In this document: positions 11,717-24,105 of the stretch, one piece after another
Layout: each line of letters begins with the position of its first letter
How positions within the stretch are numbered: the stretch's first letter is position 1
Assembly (NCBI GenBank): GCA_016648135.1
Contig: JADDOH010004005.1
Span: 1-64,000, forward strand
Direction of reading: 5' to 3'
Source of the DNA: Agrypnia vestita
Lineage: Eukaryota; Arthropoda; Insecta; Trichoptera; Phryganeidae
Length of the DNA stretch: 64,000 bases
The notes under the pieces: model-generated
Told to the model about the DNA's origin: nothing
Database searches by the model: none
Seen by the model: only the letters and a program-made list of their open reading frames with translations
Position numbers and translations under genes: made by a program

Positions 11717-12484
11717 TCATCACGTTGGTGAGAGTGGAAGTAGCATAATGAAGATTTATGTCCGGAATAAATGTTAATTGTGAACGTCAAAAGCATTCAT
11801 AAATACCATCCACTAGAAATTTTAAATGTATTATATTTGTATATTGTGTGTGAGACGTGTTGTATATTAATGATCATTATTTTATGTAAAAATTTAAAAT
11901 CATCAAAGCCATTTTATATTATGCCTATCAGTTTTGCTACGCATAATTCATAAATTTGTTGAAATTTTATAATACAGTAATCATTCCCAATCCAAAGATT
12001 TTTTTTCAGTGATTTCAGTTGAAGTGTTCGTGAAATAATAAGAAAAATAATTTCAAAATTGATGTTTTTAGCATCCAGTAGAATTAGTTAAAAATTGGCA
12101 CCTGTTAGCAATAGAGTGAATAAAAGAATGAGAAACAAAGGTGGCGAAGACATTTCGAATGGAAATGTTGAATGAAATTTTTACATTAGCTGGTTAACTA
12201 ACTGATAAATTTGTTCATATTATTTGTTTACTTTTATAGAAAAAACATTGAAATTTAAAACAGTTTGCTTTATCCATTATTGGGAAAAATAACCGTCAGT
12301 AGCACATTTTTTTCGCCTCGTTAGTCTTGCATTTGTAAATATCTACAGCCGAAATCTTCCTAAAATATGTAAATAAACATCTGAGTTGATTCTGTAATCT
12401 TTAATTTATCCAGTAACCTTTACAAACATCCAAAATCATCTGCGTTATAAGTAAATGAGAGGATCAAAATAAAGTTTAAACCAA
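11717..12484. other. 3' UTR and AT-rich spacer
   Basis: Short 3' UTR up to about 11790, then AT-rich spacer. No further gene. Confidence 0.5.
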
Positions 12485-12633
12485 CTTATCATCCAGGGGA
12501 AAATAAGTGGTAAAAGAAGCGTACAAGGTCGCCACATCTCATGGTTGCATTACTTGAGGGACTGGTACAAGCGTACCTCGACTTCCGTGCGGTGGTAAAC
12601 AGAGTCATAATCGCCGATATGATCGCCAACTAA
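12485..12633 (+). mobile_element. LINE ORF2 C-terminal fragment with frameshift
   Basis: Reads LIIQGKISGKRSVQGRHISW followed by LHYLRDWYKRTSTSV, then after a frameshift near 12590 VVNRVIIADMIAN and a TAA. The pattern GK..GKR..GR..ISWL..LRDWY..TS....A..RV..A.MIAN is the typical C-terminus of a large family of insect non-LTR retrotransposon ORF2 proteins. Only the tail remains. Confidence 0.65.
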
Positions 12634-13206
12634 GAGTACCTATAAGAAGAAGATACAAGTAAATGTATCATGAACGCACAAAAAGTCTTGTTTCAGAAAA
12701 TGAATGTGCTAAAATTTTTATCGCATAAAACTAACATTTTTTAAATAATCCTTAAAACAATAATACTCTTACAATATGTCATTTATATACAATATATTCT
12801 ATTATTGAACATTTTCACTACTAAATTAATGAATTCTAATAATCAATCGTCACTACAGATCTATAGTTTTAATTATACAGCTGTTCCTTTTGAAGGACGT
12901 AAAGGCATAATCTTTCCTCGCGTTGGAAAATAAACAATTATAACATTACGTTTACTTCACGTGTTTATACTTTATAACTGACAGCTAATTTTACGTCACC
13001 TGTACAACCAAATTAAATCGACTTGCAATGCTGTCTATGCAAGCTAAATATTCACAAGTGAACAGGGCTACTCCTTATGCTCGACATATAATTTAACATT
13101 TTGTCATTAAGTATCCGAATTATGTTTGCACAAATAAATGTGCTTGTATTATATGTGCCTAAAATACCCTCCTCCTAAACTCGCCTCTTCTTACATTTCT
13201 ATAAAT
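12634..13206. other. AT-rich spacer
   Basis: No gene or element recognised. Confidence 0.5.
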
Positions 13207-13405
13207 GTTATGTGTGGGGTATAAAAACAAAGGCAGCAATATATAATATAATATTTTGAATGCACTCATCGAGAATTACTAATTTATAGCGTACTGAATT
13301 CGAGATTTTATAGAAAAAATTAACTATAACTTCACAGAGAACATGATTTAGGAAGGAATAGATACATAAAATAAAGAATTCAGTACATTTTAAATTAATT
13401 ATCCG
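13207..13405 (+). repeat. Dispersed repeat, copy 1 (partner at 60871)
   Basis: About 200 bp closely matching 60871-61062 in the same orientation. Shared landmarks are TGTGGGGTATAAAA, AAAGGCAGCAATAT, ATCGAGAATTACTAATTTAT and TACTGAATTCGAGATTTTAT. The 3' part ends in GAATTCAGTACATTTTA, which is inverted relative to the internal TACTGAATTC, so the unit has an internal inverted repeat. A non-autonomous element is likely. Confidence 0.6.
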
Positions 13406-13429
13406 CAGTGACTGCATTCAAATTTTTTT

Positions 13430-13690
13430 TATTGAAATTGAAAGCACAACCCCTCCCCTCCTTTAGGTAGCGAAAATTTTTTGGTGGGAATAACTTTTCT
13501 TGTTTACTTTGGTAGTTAGTAGCTTTTGAAATTCTGCCTCCCCCGTCAGCTTTTATTTTCTGGGAAGTTGATATAGATAAAATGGCATTTTGATGGAAAC
13601 TGAAAGTACTCGTACCTCCTTCCCCTAGGGGTTTGAAAATTTTGGGACACCAAACGATGAAAAACAAATTTGGAAACCCCATTCATTTGA
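13430..13690. repeat. Two imperfect direct repeats of about 155-bp period
   Basis: GAAATTGAAAG...CCCCTCCCCTCCTTTAGG...GAAAATTTT near 13435 recurs as GAAACTGAAAG...CCTCCTTCCCCTAGG...GAAAATTTTGGG near 13600. Poly-C-containing units like this are unusual in this AT-rich window. Element type unknown. Confidence 0.35.
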
Positions 13691-14372
13691 AGACTATTTA
13701 TTAATTCTGCAATTTTTACTTTTAGTATAAACTGGCACCTTGTATTTATATAAAATATTTGTTTTTAGACGGGCGTACCCCGATGAAATACAACGGTGAA
13801 TAACAATTTATATATGAAAAATAAAACAATTATTTTTTAAAAATTCCTATTTTATATCAGTTTACATGTTTCAGTAGTAACATATAAGAATCGTTTTTCC
13901 TCAATTTATTATGATTTTAATTTACGATTTAGTAATCCGCCATCTATTGCCGAGCACGCAAAGCTGTTTCATATGGCTCACAGCTTGTTCACTATCTAAT
14001 TTGTCATAGAATTTTCAACGATTCTTGGATGGATAGTATTTTTCTAAAAGTTTATTTATATTATTTTGTTGAAACATTATGATATTATGGCGTGCATACA
14101 ATAGTCTTAATTTAATTCCTTATTTCGACTTAACACCCACGTAATCCAAGAGACCAACTTCAGTCATTACCCTAAAACAATATTACACTCTGTTATGTTC
14201 AAAATACAATTAATTAGTACGATTTTTTTTAAATAATTAATATTTTTTCACTTTTTGTCACAGGCCTTTATCGCGACACATTCAAAGATAGGTAGCAGTA
14301 AAACATTAAAATTGATGATCCATAAGATACCGTATTAGCTCGATTATAACGCGATGTTTATTCGTAAAATAT
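13691..14372. other. AT-rich spacer
   Basis: No gene seen. Confidence 0.5.
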
Positions 14373-14667
14373 TGTAACGAACTGTTCGTTGACATTTGAC
14401 AGTTCCATAGAAAAGTGTCACATGCGCAGAACGGCGGGCCGGTATGCCCAGTGGTTGAAATAAGAACTTACATGATTGAATAAATAGCGAAGAAATGGAA
14501 GGGTTCTTACCCGAGTAGAAAAACAAAAGAGAGCAGTTCTTTTGTATTTGAATAAAAAAATAGAGTAGTATTGGTTGCGAGCGATTGTAAAATGTACAAG
14601 TGATAATAAAAGATTTATTTTACGAGTTGTGCCATTTCATTTTTCAAGCGAGCCACGTCACGTAACA
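14373..14667 (+). mobile_element. Solo LTR of a retrotransposon
   Basis: A 295-bp unit starts TGTAACGAACTG and ends CACGTCACGTAACA, so it has the TG...CA ends of an LTR. It is flanked on both sides by ATAT (14369-14372 and 14668-14671), a possible 4-bp target-site duplication, although ATAT is low-complexity. AATAAA-type sequence (GATAATAAAAG) lies in the last quarter, as in an R region. No gag or pol sequence adjoins it, so it is a solo LTR, probably Ty3/gypsy-like from the target-site size. Confidence 0.6.
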
Positions 14668-14754
14668 ATATTGTAATATAAAAAAAATTGTAATAATCAG
14701 CAGTCACGTTAAATTCGCGGATTAACGAATAATGACCAACTAAGCCCCACCACA

Positions 14755-14945
14755 TCCCCAAAGCGTCTATTGAAAATATACTATGCCAGTACGCACCAAA
14801 CTTTACTAGCGCAGTATACTTTCAAGAGCGAAAATAAAATTGTATGTCATGAAAATATATTCGATTTATGCGCAATGCTCGAGTATAGTTTCCACCTCAT
14901 CGGGTAATATAGAAGTTCAGAAACTATACTAGGCTAGTAGTACCC
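14755..14945. repeat. Unclassified dispersed repeat, copy A
   Basis: Shares blocks with 15585-15845: ACTAGCGCAGTATACTTTCA versus ACTAGCACAGTATACTTTGA, and TCGAGTATAGTTTCCA in both. Contains the inverted pair GAGTATAGTTTC / GAAACTATACTAGGC around 14880-14935. Confidence 0.45.
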
Positions 14946-15584
14946 ATTTAGCAAAATCAATTAGACTAATAATCTTAAACTTTTGAATATTTGAATGAGA
15001 TATTGTTAATATGCTTTTAAATTAGTTTCACTTGTATACAGCTATAAATACTAGCTTACTATCGTGACTTGAATGTAGTATACATTACGGGCAAACTGAT
15101 AAAGCCTGTCTTTAATTGCACAAATAAAACAAGACATGTTGAAGTGACAATCATCTTTAATTGAGAAATTTGTTATAATTATTATAAAATTATGTCTAAA
15201 TAATAATATGTAACTGAATATTTTTTTTTATTTTAATTTTATGTTAATTAAATTATTTATTTTGCGTTATCTGTAGTCGATATTCTCCAGATTCAGCAGT
15301 CCAGATTTGCTTCTCTGTAAAATATACGGTTCATATAAAATATCCTGTTTATAGTATTAGCATTTAAGTACCTTATGAGTCTTTGGTAATCATTTTCACA
15401 CTTTATTAGGTAATTCGTGCACTAGTTACGTCAAAATCCAATTATTTTTCACTTATTTACTAAAACACTGTTAATCAAAATAATGGCACGTGTCGAAAGA
15501 TGATGCAATAGAAAAATTGAATACATAACTATTTTTCTGTGCAAAAGAAAGGGATAGCAATCTACCAAAATGGCGGGCATGCCA
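14946..15584. other. AT-rich spacer
   Basis: No gene seen. Confidence 0.5.
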
Positions 15585-15845
15585 CTAATCGAGTATAGTT
15601 TCCATCTGCGCGGGCAATACGTGCGCCTGGAAAGCATACTCGGCTATTGCGAAGTGGTACTAACGCTGTGAGTTTTCCAGTTATTATTTTTGTATGCGGT
15701 GCTTGAAAATATGCTCGATATTTGCGTACTAGCAAGGTATGCTTACCGCAACTGATGCGTGCCACCAGGATCGGAGTATATACTCGAGTATTGCGCAGCT
15801 TTGCGCACTAGCACAGTATACTTTGAATAAACACATCCCCAAATC
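15585..15845. repeat. Unclassified dispersed repeat, copy B
   Basis: Same family as 14755-14945. Contains the inverted pair TCGAGTATAGTTTCCA / TGGAAAGCATACTCGG (15590-15645) and several variants of a short GAGTAT...GCGCACTAGC motif. Open frames across it are not convincing genes. Confidence 0.45.
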
Positions 15846-17345
15846 TTTTATGTGTGCTCCCATGTCAGTTTCACTCAGCAAAGCAACCATATATCTTACT
15901 TTATCTTTAAAAAACCAATATTAGGCTTTAATTTTTTGTTACGATATAAATTGAGCGTGGTTTTGGAAACTACGCCTTATGCTAAAAGTTTTTTATTGCA
16001 CTGAGTACGTAATAAATTTACACTAATTTTTCACGTACATGATTAAAATATTCTCAAAAAAACACTTTTGGATAGTGTCACTTTTTTATTTGTTTATATT
16101 TTACGGATTTTTTTTTTATTCCGAAAAAATATGAGATACCCTAAGGGGTCAAAGAATATGACATTTTCATTTACACACATGGATAAACATTTAGATAATA
16201 AAATATATATTTTTTAAAAAGTCTGTGTACTTCATAGTATATATTTGTCACTTCTTTGTTAATTACAAAAAATAGTAATTCTGAATAAAAATACGTTTTA
16301 ATATTTATTTTGCGATGATACATTTCTATGTTTATGTACATATGTACATGCGACAAAGAATTGTATCTTGCTTCGCACTCAGTTCTGCATTGTTCTTTGT
16401 GCTTCAAGACGAGTCTCCGATATAAATCTACACGCGCCATAAGAATGGTAGAGATTTCATTGGTCCTTGAGACATATTCCATATATAGATGATATTGTCA
16501 TCCCTACGTCCATGATCATTCCATGTATATTTATAAATAAGGTTTCCCCTTCCTCATCCTTGCACCTAGTAGACAATGAAGAGGTTTTGTGCGGACGCTG
16601 CTTACACACATGAGTAAGTGGCGTGGGAAGGATAACCACTTTAACATAAAAAATGCCGATTTGGGTGGCGAAAGTGTAGGGATGATATAAGAGGTAGGTG
16701 CCTATTGCTCATAAAACCGCCAAGGGCGCGTGGTGGGTCCCTCTTCATTTGTCCTTGGGACATACTTATCACGCAGGACTTAAGTTGCGAATACATGGAT
16801 GAAATTTTATCCATTGGACTCGAAGGTTTCGATAATTATTAATTTGTCAGTATTATTTGTCTTACAAAATTCCATAGACCATGAATAACGCAGAATGCTC
16901 AGCGCTAATTCTTTACAGTCCTTTAAGTGGCATTTGATAGCATAATGTTTTACTTGGATAAACTCTTGGAGTGACTATAAAGGATTCATTTTTATGAAAT
17001 CTTTAATATCTTTCCTTTACATGGATAGAAATTGGCCATCTATGAGGATTTATTCAACTATCTATAGGTCTTCTTCACATTTACTGCCAGATATAAGTAT
17101 CAAGTTTATTTTACTGATGATGAAAGAAATATTAAACCTTAAACATTCTTATATAGGGTACAAATATAAAGTTTATATTTTTTTTTTACTGGTCCAACAA
17201 AATTATTCATTGTTCGTGTGCTTTCTTTTTCAGTTTTCATAAATTTTCTAAAACAAAATGTTTATTTTCCACGATGAATACTGTTTTAAAATTATTTTTA
17301 TTTTTGCACGGGTATTTTTTTTTTCGCTTTATCTCAATTATTTAG
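15846..17345. other. Spacer, no gene recognised
   Basis: AT-rich. A GC-richer patch at 16480-16760 has no sustained open frame or recognisable element. Confidence 0.4.
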
Positions 17346-17510
17346 GGTCAACCAGAGACTTAGATGCACTTGTCCTTGCAGCAGTTGCGATCGGGGATTA
17401 ACTTTGACCTTCCTCAGCATGTATAGATAGTCGCCATTGCGTAGGCTTTTTCAACACCGAACATTACATGTCCAAACCAGTAGATTCGTTTTTTAAAATA
17501 ATTGTTGATT
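17346..17510 (-). mobile_element. Probable LINE tail fragment
   Basis: On the minus strand the frame RIYWFGHVMFGVEKAYAMAT (about 17430-17490) resembles the LRWFGHVxRM signature near the C-terminus of many insect LINE ORF2 proteins. Stops on both sides show decay. Moderate to low support. Confidence 0.35.
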
Positions 17511-18203
17511 CCACTTCTTCCACTCTGATGACGCCTGGGGACTTCAATTCATATTTTCATCTCGCAAGCCTGAATACGCTCCGTAGAGCCAGGTCGGCTT
17601 GATCGCTATTTGGACTATTTAACAATATAAAAATACTCGAAACAATTATCAGGATCACCAATTAATTAAAATTGGGGAAATTATTTAATGAGCTCACTAA
17701 AAGATGGCGCTAGTTTCCTACCGAAGTTATTTTATACGCTGGGTAATATTAACACTATAAAGTAACAGATATTTTTTGTTTTAAGTAAACTTTGAAATTT
17801 TCTAGCACTTAAAATAAATAATAAAATAAAAAATTGATAGGAAACTACAAAGTTCATTTCAAATACCTATTCATTATTGATATGTCAAGTGATAAGATTA
17901 TCGAAGTGTTAAGATTTTTTCTATCATCGGTTTGCTTCAGACACTTTTTTTTTTCAAAAAAACCTCTCAATATTTCTCTATTCTTTCTAGAAAGTAGAAA
18001 AAATCTCTAAAATACCTACCTACATTGGAGAGAATCAAAATTTGAAGAATTGGAGAAATATTACACAATGCACTCTCTCTTTATACTTATCACATTTGTA
18101 GTAAATTCTTTACTAATAGCGATTGTATGAGACATCATGTAAAAATGAATGACATTTTATTTTTTGCAAATGATATTAAAACACACATATTTTTCGTTTC
18201 TGT
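17511..18203. other. AT-rich spacer downstream of cuticle gene 2
   Basis: No gene seen; ends at the polyadenylation signal of the next gene. Confidence 0.5.
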
Positions 18204-18254
18204 TTTATTCGCACCCTTTTTTTCTTTATAATTGAAAGTCGTTTATTGCGTTAA

Positions 18255-19621
18255 TTACCAAGCGCTGACAACGGGAGAAGCGACCAGTCCCGCGGAGTGG
18301 ACGAGCCCGTGGGAGGAGTAGCTGGAGATGGCGACGGGGGCGGAGTAGTGGGCGGCGATAGGGGCGGCGTACTGGAGGGGGGCGAAGCGGGGGGCGGCGG
18401 CGTACTGCAGCACCGGGCCGGACCTCACCTCCACGGCGGGGCCCACCGCGGCGTACTGGGACACGTACTGCAGCGGGGCGGCCACCACGGCGCGCGCGTC
18501 GTGCACCACGGTGCTGGACTGGCTGGACACGGTCTTGGGAACGGAAACGACGGCGGCCTGGGCGACGGGAACGGCCTCGACCTCGGCAGCGGGAGCGGCC
18601 TTGACCTCCACAGCCGGAGCGGTCTCGATGATCTCGACGGCTTCGGAAACGGGAGCGGCGGCAACTACGGGCTTGGCATCGTGCACCACGGCGCTGGAGT
18701 AGCTGGACACGGAGGTGGGAACCGAAGCGATGACGGCGGGGGCGGCCTTCACTTCCACGAGGGGGGCGGCGTGCACTTGCACGAGAGAGGGAGCGGCTCC
18801 GTGCACCACGCTGCTGGAGTGGCTGGAGATGGAGGTGGGGACGGAAGCCACGTAGGCCTGGGGGTGAGCGGCCTCGACCAGGGTCAGGGAGGGGCCGGAG
18901 TAGAAGACGGGGGCGCCCAGGCCGCTGGGAGCAGCCGCGGAGACAGCCACGAGGGCAGACAATACCACCTGGAAGAACAAACATTCGTATATTATTCACT
19001 AGGGCCGGTTGTATCAACTTGGCGAAGACAGTTTACGGTGCGCGTGCGCACTCTGCATGATTTTTGGTTGTGTCATGAAAATCGATTTTAGTACTTGTAG
19101 TGTCGAAATGTACAATATTGTGTAGGATGTCACAGATTTTTCTGACGATTAACTGATTTTATAAAACAGGAAAAGTAATTAACCTCGAACAATACTTTTT
19201 TGTCGAAACCAATGGATTTTGCCGCAACTATAAATGAATTTTGCTATTAGGAATTGTTGACAGTAAATTTGTTTTCTTCATCTCATCATACTTTAGGGTT
19301 TGATAATTTTTCATTTTTATGCTACGAGATAGATGAAAAGGTGGATATGTGATGCACCTGGATTTTTTGGATTGCGGATAAGCAAGCCCTTACCGACACT
19401 TCAAAGTCGAAACACTGAATAAAAACGATTTTGATAACACGTGTCAAAAAACGACTGAAAAAACCGGCAATTTACTTTAACACCGACGAATTATTTAACC
19501 GAGTTGAACATAAATTATTTTGCGATTTCGCCGATTGACAAATGGCGACATTGAGAGACTTCACCGAAACGCTCACGGTCACGCTCATGAATAAAGATGT
19601 TCTACTCACCAATGTGTACAT
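18255..19621 (-). CDS. Cuticle-type structural protein, 241 aa, two exons
   Basis: Exon 1 is 19610-19621 (MYTL) with donor GTGAGT at 19609-19604; exon 2 is 18968-18255, preceded by acceptor TGTTCTTCCAG. The intron is about 640 bp and in phase. The protein has a signal peptide (MYTLVVLSALVAVSAAA, likely cut near residue 17) and a Val/Ala/Pro/Ser-rich chain. Three copies of SVPTSVSSYSSAVVH-like motifs lie at residues 46-61, 86-101 and 146-161, with a degenerate fourth near 217-230, separated by VEVKAAP-type spacers. The Ser/His motif recalls insect retinin-like and cuticle proteins (recalled, not searched). AATAAA on the minus strand at 18209-18204. An uninterrupted frame exists from an upstream ATG at 18980 inside the intron end, but the acceptor, exon 1 and promoter make the spliced form much better. 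Long glycine-rich plus-strand frames here are antisense shadows. Confidence 0.9.
19002..19012. mobile_element. Terminal scrap of a GGGCCGGTTGT-type MITE
   Basis: AGGGCCGGTTGTATCAACTT inside the intron matches the end of the complete MITE at 28105-28249 (GGGCCGGTTGTTTCAAGTTC). No second end is found nearby, so it is a truncated remnant. Confidence 0.4.
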
Positions 19622-19679
19622 TTTGGTCTGTATTACTATTGTCTGACTGAGTAAGTCACTACAATGTGTCTCTGAGAAG

Positions 19680-19715
19680 ACTGATAGATCTTCCCGCATC
19701 CGCCCGCCTTAAATA
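19680..19715 (-). promoter_or_regulatory. Core promoter of cuticle gene 2
   Basis: On the minus strand TATTTAAG (19715-19708) is followed 32 bp later by the initiator TCAGT (19684-19680). The 5' UTR is about 60 nt and ends ACAGACCAAAATG. Confidence 0.75.
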
Positions 19716-20530
19716 CTCTCCCGACGACAATAACCAGAGGATCAGGTTCTGCCCACCGGCTAGTTCACATTCGTCGAGTACATGATGTCGCGTTACTATC
19801 GAGTTCCATTGAATTCGCCAATAACGGGTTTGATTATTTTTTACGGAAGCAATGTCCGTGATTAATAAGATCGGTATCGAAAGAACTGTCCAATATTTTG
19901 TCAAACCGTATATTAATTTTCATATTGATTTATGAACGTAATGTGGCTTTTGCGACGCCCACAGCCTCGCAGCCTTGCGGCTTGCGGTTGTGGTATGTAG
20001 ATGATCTGCGCAATATCAAGAGCGTTTGATTCAATCAGGGATTACTACTTTCCATTCTCATTCCTTACTCGAATCCTTTTAGATCTTTACACGTGTCAAC
20101 TTAACAAAAAAAATGTATTTAAAAAATGCTCGCTATCGTGTCGCTTATGAATTTCAGATTTCAAAAAGACAATTGTAGTTTTTTTATACTCTAAAATCCT
20201 AAAAGGTCAGACAAAGCGGAAGGAAAATGGCAAAAAAGTCCAAAAACGCCAAGACAATTTTTTCAAATCATTTTAAGAGCAGACATAATCATCCTAAGGG
20301 ACGCTCTTAAGGGCTTTTATATTATTTACATTTTACACATGTACGCAGGTACATTTATTTATTTATTTATTTATACAGTAGATACATAATAATGATTTTT
20401 ATAATAAATTTAATCTATGTTATTTACATTTTAATGACATTATACTCCCCATAATATGAGAATGGGGGGAGTATTTATATTCTAAATTAAAGTACAAAAG
20501 CAGAAACCATTTAGAAGTTTTTTGATCATG
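19716..20530. other. Upstream flank of cuticle gene 2
   Basis: No gene seen. Holds an (ATTT)n tract near 20350-20372 and a short hairpin at 20442-20474 (ATACTCCCC / GGGGAGTAT). Confidence 0.45.
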
Positions 20531-20562
20531 AAAGAAGTCAAATCAAAAGATTTGACTTCTTT
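20531..20562. repeat. Perfect 14-bp hairpin at the duplication boundary
   Basis: AAAGAAGTCAAATC and GATTTGACTTCTTT are exact inverted copies separated by AAAA. The second arm starts at 20549, which is also where similarity to copy 2 of the segmental duplication begins (26787). Confidence 0.75.
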
Positions 20563-21706
20563 TTAAACTGTTCGTGTTTTGGAATGTTTCTTTCTTGAAA
20601 TTTGTTTTGTGACAAAAATGTATTGTACCATTTAACTCCCAAATATGTATCATGTTGTGCTACGGTGGTTCTTAAAGTTGGTACCTTTATTTGTCCCTTT
20701 GTTATATATCTATAACTTATACAGTCTAAGGGGTGGGATTTCTTTATAAAATTATCTAAAATCTATCATAAAATAATCTTTATAGGTTTGGCATAGGGAG
20801 TTAGTTTTATATATTTTTGTGAATATGTACATTAAATTCTTGAAATATATTTATAGCCATAAGGTTTTTGGAGTACTTAAAAATATAAATATAATTACAT
20901 AAGAAAAACATGACAATAAAAAAGACAATAGATTTAAAACATATTAAAGACAGTGAATATGCTTGAAACAGAAAGATTGAGAGACCTAATCCAGATTATT
21001 CCATTATTTTAACACAGCACCAAAAACATCGTACTTGTATTTAATCAGTGAATATTGAAAAATATCCACCATATTGTAATTATTTCCAAGCCTCGGTAGC
21101 TTTTGCATAGGCGCATTGGTGTGATAATTTGTATTTGTCTCTTTTATAAGGAACAACGTCAACGACCTGGTACTGCGTGTGGGAACATGTAAGGATATCA
21201 GTTCCGTCAGATCCGGCCCATTATTAAAAATTTTATAATTAATCACTCAATTTTCTTCTATATGATAAGTTCATCAAATTAAGATAACTCAACAAGAAAT
21301 TACGTTGGTATCTTTTTTTGAAATAAACTAAATAATCTTCGATTTTCAGCAAAAAATTATTTTCAGTGAATATTAAATAAACATTCATTGAGTGCAGAGT
21401 GTAGTAAAAACATCTAATATATATATATATATATATAAAGATAAAAATACCATTCAATCAGCATTTGCTTCACACAAAATAATATTAAAAACCCTTTTGC
21501 CATAATTCCGTTATAGCCCATGTTCACGGATTAGACACGATAGTTTTACGTGAGAGAAATTTCAATATCGTGTACATGTGGCGATTTAAATATTGAATAT
21601 CGATGGTGATCTGGCAATATGTCCAACCTTATTTTTTTCAGTTTTTTTTTCAACAGCGTTATAATTAGGAATCCCGGTATCATAATCCGGATCATAATAT
21701 TTATAT

Positions 21707-21735
21707 CTTGATGAAGAGACCATTGGCCCCGAAAT
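21707..21735 (+). repeat. Degenerate hammerhead-like motif
   Basis: TTGATGA-A-GAGACCATTGGCCCC-GAAA. Position C3 of the core is T, and GAAA is followed by TAAT instead of the ACATGT palindrome, so it should be inactive. The copy-2 counterpart is at 28384-28416. Confidence 0.45.
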
Positions 21736-22427
21736 AATAATTGTATTTTTTAAGTATATCGTTTATTTTTCAACGACGGCTAGTAGGTACATATTACTAG
21801 CTTTAATATTCTTTAATTAGTTGTACACCAAAACCGAAGTTTTTAATAATCGAGGCAACCGTGCTAGCTCCTGCGGCGCCATCAAGACAGCGTTGCCAAG
21901 TTATTCACTCCCGCCGTAGAGTACGTGTCCGACATTTGCGTTGGATACGCACTGAACGTATAATTTATTTCTAAAGGACTAACAAAAGTCGGCTCCCATA
22001 TATAAAAATTATAATTAAATTGCATTTATTTGTAACTCTTAACTAGGCTAGATCACAACATGTCATCAATGGTATGGTATTCTTAAATACACAGAGGAAA
22101 AAAATACAACATCAGAAAGCGTATTTTAATCTCGTGATATTACCTTCCGGGAACACCCGAGGAAGGTATCGAATCTGTAGCACCAGAAATCTACAAACCA
22201 CACAGGGCCTGCAAAGCACGTAAAGTCTCACTTTACCCAACATTTTGCTTCGATACTTATTATCGGCGAGTTAAACAGTAGTTATAAAAACATATTTTTC
22301 ATTCTCTTTGCTATTTTTTAAAATTACTTTCAATCAAGTAATTGGATGTCTATCGATATTGGACTATTAAATTATATATTAACCACGAGTTTTTAAAATT
22401 ATTTATAATTTTTTTATTTATTAAAAA

Positions 22428-22595
22428 CATGGAGATGCGAAGACGGAATGTGTGTCGCAAGAATAATCTTACTATTTTCAAAATAAGCTTATCGCTTGTG
22501 CTATGAAAATAGGACCAACTTGCTGGTATCCTGGAATGGGATTCTAACCACCGACCAACCAGATCACTAAGCGATCGTCATGAAACAAGCTACTC
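22428..22595 (-). mobile_element. tRNA-derived SINE, family 1
   Basis: Copy of a SINE whose 5' end (high coordinate) reads GAGTAGCTTGTT and whose B-box region is CGGTGGTTAGAATCCCA on the minus strand. The body carries CCTATTTTCATAGCACAAGC and AAAATAGTAAG. The same insertion is at 29106-29282, so it predates the segmental duplication. Confidence 0.65.
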
Positions 22596-24105
22596 TTTTT
22601 TATATAAAAATTATTCATACAAAAGGAAAATTGAACTTCGATTTCTTTATAATAGTGTTATAATGTCTAACCACAGAGTTAATGCTTTAAATATTAGTTT
22701 TCTTTATTAATCCTTTTCTTGGCCTGGCTAAGGGTTAAAATTCATATTAACTCATAAGGTTTAAATGGTATGCTGTGGTACTTCTGGTGCTGAAAAGGAG
22801 TTTTCTCCTTCTGGTGCGCATTCGTGTTCGGGCTTGTCGTTTACCATTTTGCAGGATCACAGAAATCATTCGCAATTTATCCTTAACAACATGTAAAAGC
22901 TCCTTGATTTTGAAACTGATATATTTCCAGATGTTTTCCAAACAGAACAGCATTTAGTTTCCACTCTTTTCTTTCTTCTTTTAAGATGACATTTGGTTTT
23001 ACTAAATATTAGACTTTACTTTTCCTCTGTAATATACTTCGCGGTGGCAGACCGAAATATACTTAGCGGTGGCGGGCAGAAAAGCGCTCCATACTCTCCG
23101 TGACCCTTAAAATAAGATACATCAGATAGTTTATTTAAAAAAATACTGAAACTGCTCATTCAAAAATCACAATCATAAGTTTGCTAGTAATTTTCAATTT
23201 GTATTGTTTTTTTACGACAACGGCTAGATATAATTATCATTATTATCCGTTAATTTTCATTTATTAATATTAATTTTTCTGAATTAATCCCTTCAAGTAG
23301 ACTTTAATATTCTCGGTTTAGCCCATCTATCAAAAGTATATAAAACAAAGATATCTATATGTGTGTCAATCATGCCATTAGTACTTTAACATAGAACATT
23401 AAAAAGTAATTTATAATTAAAATATTTATATATTTTTTTTAAATATGTTTGTTTATCTATACTAAAAAATAATTAATTAATTATATAATAGTGTAACTCT
23501 CTCCAGTTAGTCTCTTTTTGAAGAGATACAGAGATCAAATATGTATCATTATATATTAAATTTAAAAAAAGTATATATAAAGCTATTTTTTCTGAAGCTT
23601 TTTTCACAGTTTGAACGGAAATTTTTGTTGAATTAATTTCATTCTTACTTCAACAGGTCCACCTTACTACACCTAACTGAACTATTTACGTATATAAAAT
23701 TTAATTTGTGTTCTGCTCTCTACAATTCTACACCATCTTTATCAAATTTCGTTTAGTTACTCTTTAGGACCTTGTGCAAACCTCACATACCTTTTCTTAC
23801 AATTTCTTTTTATGGTTCCTGAAATGCGTAAATCATACTTAAAGCCACAAAATATTAATATAATTTAATGACAGGAATTAACCGTCTCCTCAGTGGCCTT
23901 CCTCCCATCTTCCTACAATACCTTAATCCCGGATTTAAGGAGATTGCTCAGTTTTCTGCGAATTCATGAAAAAAAAAAATTATCACAAGAAAATTGAAGA
24001 GCCGTAGCAGTCTCGCGTCTGTCAACACATTTGTATTAATCACCATACTAGACGTACACAAATTACCGTGAAAATATTCCAAGTATTTAAGTACTTGTAA
24101 CAAAG

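Noticed and set aside
19002..19012. Complete MITE in the intron of cuticle gene 2
   Set aside because: Only one terminal end is present; the partner end is not found within the intron.
18226..19017. Arg-rich minus-strand frame of 263 codons
   Set aside because: A frame-shifted reading of the same cuticle exon; Arg/Pro/Gly-only composition is typical of an out-of-frame shadow.
18297..19091. Long glycine/aspartate-rich plus-strand open frame (264 codons)
   Set aside because: It is antisense to the GC-rich second exon of cuticle gene 2, whose splice sites, promoter and polyadenylation signal are all present. GC-rich repetitive codons create long open antisense frames.
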